Source: Channallabes apus (lineage: Eukaryota; Chordata; Actinopteri; Siluriformes; Clariidae). From it: DNA of 64,000 nt. Every line of letters begins with the position of its first letter. Position 1 is the first letter of the stretch. The position numbers and the translations under genes are program-made. Positions 45,509-55,565 of the stretch are shown here, piece by piece. The notes beneath the pieces were generated by a model. It was not told where the DNA came from. It made no database searches and saw only the letters and a program-made list of their open reading frames with translations. The stretch covers positions 47,451,807 through 47,515,806 of the forward strand of contig CM060107.1 of NCBI GenBank assembly GCA_030522415.1. The letters run 5' to 3'.

Positions 45509-45894
45509 TGTGAGGGTTAACCCCTAGAGGGCGCCAAAACACCCGTTTGGTCTGTATTATGTTATATTTTCGTTTTGAGTTCTAGTTTTGAACTTCATTA
45601 CCCATGGGACACCTCGGCTAGGGGAGGGGTGCACTCACCTGAAGCCGAGGTGGGTCATTAGGATCATGACGAGTATAAATAGCCTGACTGAAAGTCAGTC
45701 AGGCGTCGAATATTAAGTGTCATTTTGTGTTTGACTGTGTACTGTAGGTTTGTTTTGAAGAGACATAAGGTTTACTAGGTGCTCCCATAGAAGAGTGATT
45801 TATGTTTATGTGAATGAGAAACTTCAATAAAAGATGGCCTTTCTCTCTGCCTCCTCTGTGTTTATGCCGAACCACACACCAACAAGTCGTGACA
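45509..45894 (+). mobile_element. Solo LTR (LTR-B), 386 bp
   Basis: TGTGAGGG...CGTGACA, a TG...CA structure flanked by the perfect 5-bp duplication GGTAT (45504-45508, 45895-45899). It has TATAAAT at 45674-45680 and AATAAA at 45826-45831, in the order of U3-R-U5. Internal genes are absent, so recombination between two LTRs removed them. A 9-bp perfect hairpin, GCCTGACTG/CAGTCAGGC (45682-45704), starts two bases after the TATA box. It is related to LTR-A. Confidence 0.88.
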
Positions 45895-46041
45895 GGTATA
45901 GTGGAGTAAAATATATATATATTTTTTATAAAACTAATCAAACCACTCAAGTAAAGGACATACAGTATATGTGAAAACTGTATTTACATACAGTAACAAA
46001 GTAAATTAACGGTATTTAATTACTTATCACCTCTGATACTG

Positions 46042-46043
<2 letters not shown>

Positions 46044-46079
<36 letters not shown>
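46044..46079. repeat. (ATT)n microsatellite
   Basis: Pure ATT repeat. Confidence 0.95.
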
Positions 46080-46081
<2 letters not shown>

Positions 46082-46182
46082 ATATGTGATGAATATACAG
46101 TATAGTTTTTTCCACATTGACAAAATGTGGGGCAAAAAATGTTCTGTACTTTGGAATAGATAAAACAGTGCTATTTTTTCCC

Positions 46183-46212
46183 TGTAGCATGGATAAGAGC
46201 GTCTGCCAAATG
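46183..46212 (+). repeat. Fragment of shared SINE-B/LINE 3' tail
   Basis: GGATAAGAGCGTCTGCCAAA followed by TGCCTAAATGTAAATGTA equals the 3' tail of SINE family B and of the LINE at 59088. Confidence 0.75.
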
Positions 46213-48061
46213 CCTAAATGTAAATGTAGAAGAGTAATGCAATTGCAGCAATTGCTAGACATACCCTACCCGCCACCAAGATTACCTCACTAGATCAATA
46301 TATCGAGATTGAAAGCAATAAAAAAAGCAATAAATGCATTATTAACTAAAGCCATCTGTTGTAGCTTGACTGACCAAAACAGGTTCACAATGGCAAGTAT
46401 TAAACCAAGGCAATCTATAAAGATGTCACAGGTTTCAATATGTTTTGCATTGGGCTAAGACCTGTACAAGCATACTACAAAGCCATTCTTGTATTAATAA
46501 AAATGATAATTATAGTTCTCTTATGCTAGATGACTATGTTCTGCCATAGCCTTTTATTACCCAATCATTCTGACTTCCCTAATCATATGTGGAACACTAG
46601 TTTAATGAAATCCATCAGCCCTGCCTACAGCTCCTTCCGACACTGGCAACCTATCCTGACATGGAGGTACTCTTGTAACCAAAAATATATCACATTCAAA
46701 CACCACATGATTCTAAAAGCAGAAGAAACTCATGACTCATAAGCAAGAGTTGAAGTCTCAAAGGAACCATGCTTTAGACTTCACATTCCCTAGTTAGTAG
46801 CTGAATTGGCAAGCGACAACTTATGGGAAGAAAACAAACAAACAAACATAAAAACGCTATACTTTATATTCTTCTTGGAGTTACTTGGCTAAAATCGCCA
46901 TATTAAAGTTTGCAATGAACTGTAACTAAATTAGGAAGCTATTAATAGAGATCGGTAGCAACATTTTCGGTAAAACATCCTTCAGAGGATGTCACTTCTT
47001 TGTTTCTGTATTTCTTACAAGACATTATTAATTGCCAAGTAAACGACAAAGGCAAGTGCCTCTGGGACAAGTACACTAATTACATCTGATTATACATGGG
47101 CACTGTGCTCATGAGCTGGATATCAAGTGATAGAACATGGAATTCTTTTAATTAGATGGTGTTCTTCGAATTACTCATTTCAATTGTTCATCTTAAATAG
47201 TTTAGCGAACATGTAAGGAATAAAACATGAAACATAAATCGGAGTGCTAATTTAGGAACTGTAAGCAGGCTAATCTAATTATTTTTCAATTACAGGATGG
47301 CCTTTAAGAGGTGATTTTTAGGGTCCTTTGGATACACGGGATAAAGATCAGTTTCTAAAAAAAATATGGCGAATGCAAATATGCCAAAACATGCAGTTCC
47401 TCAAATGACCACTAGGTTGACTACAAAAGTGAGTCAATCCCAGTAGACCCTTATGTTTTGGTCTTCATACTGTAGCTAAATTTCCCATTCATGATAACCG
47501 TACTGGTGAATTTTATATTTCATCTAAAATTATAACTCATCAAAATTAGAGTGACACCTACATTGCATGTTTCAAACTGCAAGCAGTCTGCTATGCATCA
47601 CTTTAACTAACCAGCTAATTGGAATCTTAAAGTTTAACTTACCAAAAGAAATGTAGGAGTTGAAACGGGATGACATGTGCGGGTTGGATGATGGATGATA
47701 ATCAAATGCAAAGTAGCATTCACATATAAATGAATGTTAGTCACCTTAGCATTGTAGCTAATCTAATGCTAAGCTAGCTAGCTTGTGGTAACTTACGTAG
47801 GTAAGTAGTTGTGTTTTACCCAACATCCAGACTCTGTTCATTCCGCCCATTTGACCATGTAAAGATTAATTGGGATTGCGGCTGATTAAGCTCCAGCCGA
47901 GATGGTGATGAGCTCCCATAGGTGAGCTTCAAAACCGCCTTTTTGCAATCTATTGGTAATATCACAGAGGGTTTGTCAAGTTCTTTTTATCCAGACTATG
48001 GCTTTGATGCTTAACCTTTTTTGTTCAAACACCTATTCATCAGCCTGTATATACTACCTCC
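46213..48061. other. Single-copy-like intergenic region, candidate regulatory DNA
   Basis: 46960-47340 has many TAATTA-type cores and is complex. No gene recognised; only one scar heptamer (47468). Confidence 0.3.
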
Positions 48062-48256
48062 AAGGGTTTCCTCCTGGTACTCTGGTTTCATCCCACAGCC
48101 CAACGACATGCAGATTAGGTTAACTGGCATTATCAAATTGCCCGTAATGTGTAAATGAGCATGTACCTGTAAATATTGACTGGAGGTCCTATCACAGTTT
48201 TAAAAAGGGGAATAAGTATAATAATTACCATTGGCCTCCACTGTCCCTAGATAGAC
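48062..48256 (+). mobile_element. SINE family A, alternative tail, 5'-truncated (copy A14)
   Basis: Starts at GGGTTTCCTCCTGGTACTC and runs to the alternative tail CATTGGCCTCCACTGTCCC and CTAGATAGACTTA. Confidence 0.78.
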
Positions 48257-48919
48257 TTATACAGTATATGAGTAATTCATCTACACTCCTTTGATTTTAA
48301 GGCTTTAAATCAGCAATCAATTTCTTGTCAGCATTTTCCTGTCTGTAAAATCTGCTTTATGAGGATGAGATTAGGGCACATTTCGATATTTCTGGCTTTG
48401 TACATGATACAGATTCATCAAAACAATTTTTCTGTGAAAATTCTAGATAGATAGATAGATCGATCGATCAAAATCAGACCAAAGATTCCTTCAAAGCTAA
48501 CAACATAATATTAAACAGAACCAGCCCTAACACCACTCCAATGTTTATTTCTTTGGACTCATCTGATGTCTGTAGTCTATCTGAATCAGCTGTATATTAA
48601 CTGCACTGAAGGAGGAAATCATCTCTGCATGGAGCATCATCAGTTCTTACACATGAGGGAATGTTGAACGTTCTCGTATTCATAAGTTCTCCCAACCTAG
48701 AGGCTGCCAAATTGCTCAAAGCATTTACTCTGATTTTTAAATCCATTTATTTATCTTCTGTACCATAACTCTTGACCTTGAAGGTGTGAGGCCACAGTGC
48801 TAACCTGGGCACTTCACTGACATGCCTTACTTGCTCTAATTCATACTGTACTTTTTTTTTTTTTTTTTTTTGCTATGGATCAATACTTCTGGTCCGTTCT
48901 GTGTAAGTATATAATGTTA
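48257..48919. other. Intergenic, nothing recognised
   Basis: No gene; GATA/GATC short repeat near 48447, T-run near 48855, heptamers at 48260 and 48844. Confidence 0.5.
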
Positions 48920-48926
48920 TACTGTA

Positions 48927-50169
48927 CAGGTCCTTCTCAAAAAATCTGCATATTTTGATAAAGTTCATTATTTTCTATAATGTACTGATAAACATTAGAC
49001 TTTCATATATTTTAGATTCATTGAAGTAGTTCAAGCCTTTTATTGTTTTAATATTGATGATTGTGGCATACAGCTCATGAAAACCCAAAATCCCCATCTC
49101 AAAAAATTAGAATATCATGAAAAGGTTCTCTAAACGAGCTATTAACCTAATCATCTGAATCAACTAATTAACTCTAAACACCTGCAAAAGAGGCTTTTAA
49201 AAACTCCCAGCCTGGTTCATTACTCAAAACTGCAATCATGGGTAAGACTGCCGACCTGACTGCTGTCCAGAAGGCCATCATTGACACCCTCAAGCAAGAG
49301 GGTAAGACACAGAAAGACATTTCTGAACGAATAGGCTGTTCCCAGAGTGCTGTATCAAGGCACCTCAGTGGGAAGTCTGTGGGAAGGAAAAAGTGTGGCA
49401 GAAAACGCTGCACAATGAGAAGAGGTGACCGGGCCCTGAGGAAGATTGTTTAGAAGGACCAATTCCAGACCTTGGGGGACCTGCGGAAGCAGTGGACTGA
49501 GTCTGGAGTAGAAACATCCAGAGCCACCGTGTACAGGCGTGTGCAGGAAATGGGCTACAGGTTGCAAATTTTGCATGTCATTCGGAAATCAAGGTGCCAG
49601 AGTCTGGAGGAAGACTGGGGAGAGGGAAATGCCAAAATGCCTGAAGTCCAGTGTCAAGTACCCACAGTCAGTGATGGTCTGGGGTGCCATGTCAGCTGCT
49701 GGTGTTGGTCCACTGTGTTTTATCACTGCTCACAGTGCCAAAACCACTGGTAAATGGTTTACTGACCATGGTATTACTGTGCTCAATTGGCCTGCCAACT
49801 CTCCTGACCTGAACTCCATAGAGAATCTGTGGGATATTGTGAAGAGAAAGTTGAAAGACACAAGACACAAGAATCTGCAAAAGGATTCCTGACCAAGTAT
49901 TGAGTGCAGAACTGAACATAATTATTTGAAGGTTTACTTTTTTTGTATTCAAAACACTTTTCTTTTATTGGTCGGATGAAGCATGCAAATTTTTTGAGAT
50001 AGGGATTTTGGGTTTTCATGAGCTGTATGCCACAATCATCAATATTAAAACAATAAAAGGCTTGAACTACTTCAATGAATCTAAAATATATGAAAGTCTA
50101 ATGTTTATCAGTACATTACAGAAAATAATGAACTTTATCAAAATATGCAGATTTTTTGAGAAGGACCTG
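48927..50169 (+). mobile_element. Tc1-like DNA transposon 3, ends CAG...CTG
   Basis: Inverted termini CAGGTCCTTCTCAAAAA, with repeats of about 215 bp, abut TA at 48925-48926 and 50170-50171. The left TA belongs to TACTGTA (48920-48926), so the element inserted into a scar. Internal deletions shorten it to 1243 bp. Confidence 0.95.
49238..49892 (+). pseudogene. Deleted Tc1 transposase (element 3)
   Basis: The N-terminal helix-turn-helix starts MGKTADLTAVQKAIIDTLKQ and is closed by TAG at 49451-49453. The frame then resumes with FQTLGDLRKQWTESGVETS. A deletion removes the first catalytic Asp region; a shifted frame continues FCMSFGNQGARVWRK and SVMVWGAMSAAGVGPLCF. A second deletion removes the second Asp region. 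The third block, LNWPANSPDLNSIENLWDIV, retains the Glu. The C-terminus is lost. Clearly inactive. Confidence 0.9.
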
Positions 50170-50171
50170 TA

Positions 50172-50389
50172 TGTGTCTGATGTCCATAAATTACATACAG
50201 CATATACTGTACATATTAAAAATCAGAACTACACACCATCCTTGACATGTTTTCCCAAACAACAAGGAGGCCTAATGCCTAGAGTTGTGCTTTGGATTCT
50301 AAAAATTCAAGAGTGGTGTGTGAGTAGGGTGATGTCATGTGCCCCAGAGTCTTCAACGGCAAAAGGACAGAATGTTGCCAATTGATTAC
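50172..50389. other. Intergenic, nothing recognised
   Basis: No gene; TACTGTA at 50205. Confidence 0.5.
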
Positions 50390-50730
50390 TGCTTCAAGAA
50401 CAGCCACAAAAGTACTGCACAAGCTTCTACAGCTCATTCACCCTGCCACCAAAGAGAAAAAAGACAGCTGCATCCAACATCAAGGTCCTAGTTCGCACCC
50501 GGGAAAGCCGCCCAGTTGCTGGATGTCACTTTGGAATCCCTTCTGCAGCCACACCCAAGGAAAGCTGGGAGAGGCTGGTTGGCCGAGATGATCCGCTACC
50601 CAGACGAGCCCACTCCACCACTCTGCCCGAGTGCCCATCAATGCTCGCCCACCTTGTGCCCACATGCCACCTGGGCACCACCTCCAGACCAGCATGTGCA
50701 CACTCTTACTACTCCCAAGTAGATCTCCAA
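50390..50730. other. GC-richer island, unrecognised
   Basis: Frames of 70-125 codons occur on both strands (for example proline-rich + frame 50516-50722 and tryptophan-rich - frame 50480-50701), but none shows a known domain. No second copy here. It could be a fragment of a gene or repeat foreign to the surroundings. Confidence 0.25.
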
Positions 50731-52020
50731 GTAAACCTTGCTGTGGGCTTCACTGAGTTATTCTATAAGACATAAAAGTTGAAACTTTGTTCTCATTGCA
50801 GTTATCCCTTGCATTTATCCTATTCACATACATATATATCTACAAATGAAAACTGATCGATAACTTGTCACGAATTTGCGGAAGAGACGCATCTGTCTAT
50901 GGGAACTGTACACACAATGAACGACACTTGCACATTACAGGAACTCTGCTAGAACATATTGCCACATCCTCCGTCCAGCCTTGACCTTGCTCCAAGCCAT
51001 TTCCACATGGCTCTGGCATATTGAGAAAACTTTCTACCTTGATGGTATCCAACACTGAAACACTGGCATAAGTGCATTAGTGTAGCAGGGGATTGAATAG
51101 CGAAATAAAGGGAGTTTTAACTCTCTGTAATTGTCTTCTAATATTCCACACAATCAAAAGCTCGTTTTGACTTGAACACCCCTCATATATTCTTAATTGT
51201 TTTTGTTCAGTTTGAATGACCTTAGGGGGACTTTCTCATAATAAAGTAATGACTTAGGAATTCATTATTACTTACAGAGTAGTCAGTACGCAGTAATAAT
51301 TAGTCGTTTTTAGTAATGACTGGATGTACATATAAGGCTACACATTCATCACATAAAAAGCCATTGTTCTGTAACCATAGGCACATTTGAAAATGAAAGC
51401 AAAAAATAAAAAAAAGCTTTACATGGTCTTGCTGGGAACCTGACAACCATAGAGTTTTGCCTAATCCTTTATAATTGCAACGTCCTTTTGAAGCTCAAAA
51501 AGGTCACTCCAGACGAAACAATACAGATCTCGAAAGGCGCAGGCACTCCAGCCTTTCCGCAATGTATTGATTCTTCCTACTGAGGAGGAAGAAAAGAGAA
51601 AGTGTGAGATTTAGTGGGCTTTTGATCTCTGGCTTGCCTCCAAATGCAGATGCAGCAGGCAGCTTGAGAGGCAACGGGGGATTACATTGTTTCCTAACGT
51701 TGAGTGTTTCCACTGAGTAGTTCCATGCTTCACTGTGTATGGTTTATTCAGATGTAAATGCCACTAATTTTACGATGGGAACATAAAACTGCATCAAAGA
51801 AATTGAACACATTAATAACAATAACAGTAAAGATTGTGTATGTTGGGATGCACAGAGTTGGCATACAGTAAACCTGTTACCTTATAGAGTTAATTTTCTG
51901 ATCTAATAATCATTACACAGTCAAAAGGTGCATGCTCTTTTTAATTGGTTCTTGGGAGGGCACTAATTAACCAATTAATTACTATTAATGTCCCTATTAC
52001 AGAAGCTGCACTACCCGATG
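50731..52020. other. Intergenic, nothing recognised
   Basis: AT-rich. 51480-51720 is somewhat complex and single-copy-like. No gene. Confidence 0.4.
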
Positions 52021-52760
52021 AAGAGTGTTTGTGTTCTCTGTAAATACTGAGAGAATCTCACCGCGTGTTGTCTGGATAAATTCAGCGGTTATTTATTCTC
52101 TGGTTAAGAGTTAATCTGCAGGTTATTTCTGTGACTGTAATATAATGTGATGCAGTTGATGAGGGACACAGACTGAGGGGAGCTGTACAGGAGCTAGTAA
52201 CGCTCATAACCCGGTTTATATTTTATACACTTTCCGCGGTAGCGCGAGCGCTTAGTTAACGAGCTGAATAACAACACAGAAGTGTTTATCAGTTAAGGAG
52301 GAGGAGGGGGGAGGTGTGTGTGTGTGTGAGGGGCTTAACTTATTTGTATGAGAAGCGCATTAAGTAAATTCTCGGTTAATTTAATTCAGACAATAATACA
52401 GACAGTCACTGGTTAACACTAACACTGTTCACTGGTTAACATTAGCACAGGCAGATTATTTACATTACAGAATCCCCAAAACAGTATTTTACACACTCTG
52501 TGGTAAATAGGTTTATTAATATATATTATTTTTATTAGAACTATATGTTCTGTAAAGTTTATTTATCTTTGTCTTGACTAAATTCTCCTGTTGTCTTTAA
52601 GCAGAGCTCCGCTGTGGAGGATTGGGGGGTCAGACGGCTGACGGCTGGACTTTTGGAGCTACAGGACTGGAGGAGCCTGAACAAGCTGTTGAGGGAGCTG
52701 TAGGAGGGATGACGTCACAGTCCGACAGCTTTAGAATGATGTTTGATCAGGTCTACTGTA
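52021..52760 (+). other. Promoter/exon-like block, unrecognised
   Basis: Contains a CpG cluster CCGCGGTAGCGCGAGCGC (52235-52252), then a CT-rich stretch ending in AG near 52600 and a GC-rich exon-like segment 52603-52740 with GATGACGTCACAG (a CRE-like TGACGTCA at about 52711). No protein recognised. It may be a noncoding gene, a captured promoter, or part of an unknown element. Confidence 0.3.
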
Positions 52761-54400
52761 TATACTGACCATAGAACTGCAAAATGTCTGATACAGTACT
52801 TTGGGGGAAACAAAGACTTCAACTGTTCCATGTTTAATAGTTTTGATATTTGAAAAATTAATATTTTAATGTAAAAGGACTATAGATAGAGACTTATAAG
52901 CAGCTGGTGTATCCGGGTAGTTTAATGAACTTTAAGCAAAAAGACAACATGTATTCATCTGTTTTATATAAATTACTGTTTTAACTTTGACTAGTTTTGG
53001 AAGATTAAATTGAATTGTTAAAGTCATGTTTTGCGTGTTTTAATTTTGGGGGATTGTTTGGGTATTTAAAAACCGTTTAGTTGAACCAACAACTTCAATG
53101 GGCAAAAAATGGGACACAACTTTGTTTTAAATAGTCAAAGAGTTGGGCTGAAAATAATAATAATAATAATTATTGATCATAGAAACAAATGAAACCAGTT
53201 AAACACTTGATTATATGTGTTTGTGATTATGTGACCCATAATAATTTTTTCTCAGTATAAATAAATGTTTTGGGTTTTAAGAACTCCAAAAGAGCAACGA
53301 CAAACTTGGTATTCTCCATTGAGGTTTCTCACCTTCCACTCCTGGTGTTAATTGCTCTGTGTGTGCGTGTGTTTTTGGCGGGGGATGGGTGTGTGTGTGT
53401 TTTCGGCTGTTCAGCAGTTCTAAACACAAGCACAGTTTTTGTCCTTAACTAAAATACTTCAATACGTTAATAATGAATTTATTTTGTTGAATAAGGTAAT
53501 AAGCGATGTTTAAACCAAACCTGTAAGTTAAGTAAGTGTTCCATACATTAAAGTACTGTGTATAACCAAGTGCCCTAGCAAACACAGTTACAGTTTACAG
53601 TACAAACAGAGTGTGTGCGCTGGGGGGATTGGAAGGTAAGTGAAAATACTCATTTACAAGACAAAAGACGGTCAGAGGCAGCGCCGTTCTAGACCAGACA
53701 ACACGGGGTGGGGGGAGGGGGGCGCAGTCAGAAATTTGAAGGGGGCATCATGTTCGAGCACTGTTTTTCCCTGGGCTTACTGTATAGTAACAGTATTGTA
53801 TTTGCTGAATTGTGTTGAGGCACGCAAACCCCCTGACCACAATAAGGTGGCAATCCCTCAGGGGGAAACTAAAAAAAATAAATAAATATATATAATTATA
53901 TAATAAAATATCCTTAATCCAGATTTTATCAATCAATGACGTAACATTTATCTAAGCTGGATGGTCAAATTCTCAAACGTTTAACCTAAAGTAAGACTTA
54001 ACACACTATAGCTAAAATATTTACAAAACTGAAAGGTTGTCTTATGAATAATAAAAAATACAAACTAAATTAAAACAGATGGGCTGTTGAACAGATCATA
54101 ATATGTTTTATGTTTCCTGATTATAAATGATATATGGGTTGATTTTAGAAAGGCTAAATGAAATTGACCTAGTTTTTGGTCATGTCAGTCCAGTAACTAT
54201 ACTATGTAAAAGTAATTATAATATGAATTAATTAAGGGCAGGACCTAACCTAATGTTAATAATTTACACCATGATAACATTAGTATTCATGTTTTTGTAT
54301 ATATTTTTAAATGTTCAAATGAACGTTTCAGAGTATATAATTTGTCGTGTCATCTGTGATTGAGACCCATGAGTTAAATTGAAATATTTTTTATAGGTAG
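52761..54400. other. AT-rich intergenic, two G-rich patches
   Basis: 53705-53722 has three G-runs of 4, 6 and 6 (possible G4). Six scar heptamers fall between 52754 and 54592. No gene. Confidence 0.45.
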
Positions 54401-54419
54401 TAAGCCAGGTTTTAGTAAC

Positions 54420-54493
54420 CTTGGATAAATCAGCATGAAAGCCCTCTCTCGCGCACACGCTCTCACGCTATCTCTCGCACTCACACACACACT

Positions 54494-54526
<33 letters not shown>

Positions 54527-54945
54527 TAACACATGAAATCGCGTAAAACCAAATGAAACTAGGGTGAAAAATATGAGCAGTAAAATACAGTAGTATCCTG
54601 TAGGTGATTCCTGTCCTGTGATAACAGACACTAACACTCTAGAACTGTTTACTTCTGTTAGTTTTGTTTTCAAGTGTGAATGTTTATGGGGATTAAATCT
54701 GTCTCTGCTGCTGCATCTATACACAGTTGTGATAAGTGATTTGTGCCCCATCAGATCTTTGATGTGGGACATTATGCTGGTTAAATGACTAAAGACACAC
54801 CGATCCGTATGGACAGATATTTGTTCCAGATATTATGCGCCATTAATCAATTTGTTATGCCAATTTGACTATCAGCGAAAACATCAAAAATATAACGAAA
54901 ACAAACCCAAGCAGAAGTTAAATTTTAAGCTTTACTTTCAAATTC
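54420..54945 (+). repeat. Tandem duplication, unit 1
   Basis: Aligns with 55095-55565 at an offset of about 592 bp at the GTTGTGATAAGTGAT anchor (54728 and 55320), with (CA)n near the start of both units. Divergence is noticeable, so the duplication is not recent. Confidence 0.8.
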
Positions 54946-55081
54946 AAATTTTATTTGTCACATACACAGCGCGATATGCAGTAAAATGCTTTGGGTGCTT
55001 TAGGTGAGACTCGAACTCGGCATTGCTTCACCTGGACCGCTTTATAAGTGTCACGCGCTAACCGATTGCGCCACGGGAGCC
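54946..55081 (-). mobile_element. tRNA-Ile(UAU)-like retroposon with LINE-type tail
   Basis: In minus orientation it opens GCTCCCGTGGCGCAATCGG (A-box), TTAGCGCG and ACTTATA, where TAT is the anticodon. An intron-like insert of about 20 nt follows, then TGCCGAG and GAGTTCGAGTCTC (B-box). Compared with tRNA-Ile-UAU genes as I know them, the variable loop and 5' T-stem are missing and the acceptor stem is mismatched. It continues to GTGTATGTGACAAATAAAAT and a TTTGAATTTG tail like the LINE tail at 61105. A SINE-like chimera is the best reading; a tRNA pseudogene is the alternative. Confidence 0.65.
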
Positions 55082-55094
55082 ACGCGGAAGTTGG

Positions 55095-55120
55095 TCTTGT
55101 CAGAGTATCATCTCTCTCGT

Positions 55121-55173
<53 letters not shown>

Positions 55174-55565
55174 AAATTGCGTAAAACCAAACAAAATATA
55201 AGCAGTAAAAAAAATCTGTAAAATTACATTAGGCGCTAACCCTCTGAAACTTTTTTTACTATTGTTTCCAAGTGTTTATGGGGATTTAATCTGTTTCTGC
55301 TGCTTCATCCATTCACAGTTGTGATAAGTGATTGATGCCCCATCAGATCTTTTGACGGGGGAGCATTATGCATGATTAAATGACTAAAGAAATACTGATC
55401 CATATGGGCAGATATTTATTCCAGGTTGCATGGGCCGTTAATTGCCTTTCTTATGCCACTTGTAGACTATCAGTGAAAAAAAAAAAATCAGCGAAAACAT
55501 CATCAAAAATATAACGAAAACAAACCCAAGCAGACATTACATTTTGAGCTTTACTTTGCAGCAAA
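55095..55565 (+). repeat. Tandem duplication, unit 2
   Basis: Second copy of 54420-54945, including an expanded (CA)n at 55126-55170 and the shared CAAAAATATAACGAAAACAA block. Confidence 0.8.

Larger units (their letters stand above)
45425..46040 (+). repeat. Interspersed repeat of unknown class, split by solo LTR
   Basis: GTGAAGTA...AAAGTACAGATATTT before the LTR and GTGGAGTAAAATAT...ACAGTAACAAAGTAAATT after it align with 61205-61355. The unsplit copy at 61235-61258 is a paralogous empty site for the LTR. Confidence 0.6.

Noticed and set aside
50390..50730. Protein-coding exon in the GC-richer island
   Set aside because: Both strands have similar-length frames, no domain, no clear splice context; left as unrecognised.
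54996..55080. Functional tRNA-Ile(UAU) gene
   Set aside because: Variable loop and 5' T-stem are deleted and the acceptor stem does not pair; a LINE-like tail follows.
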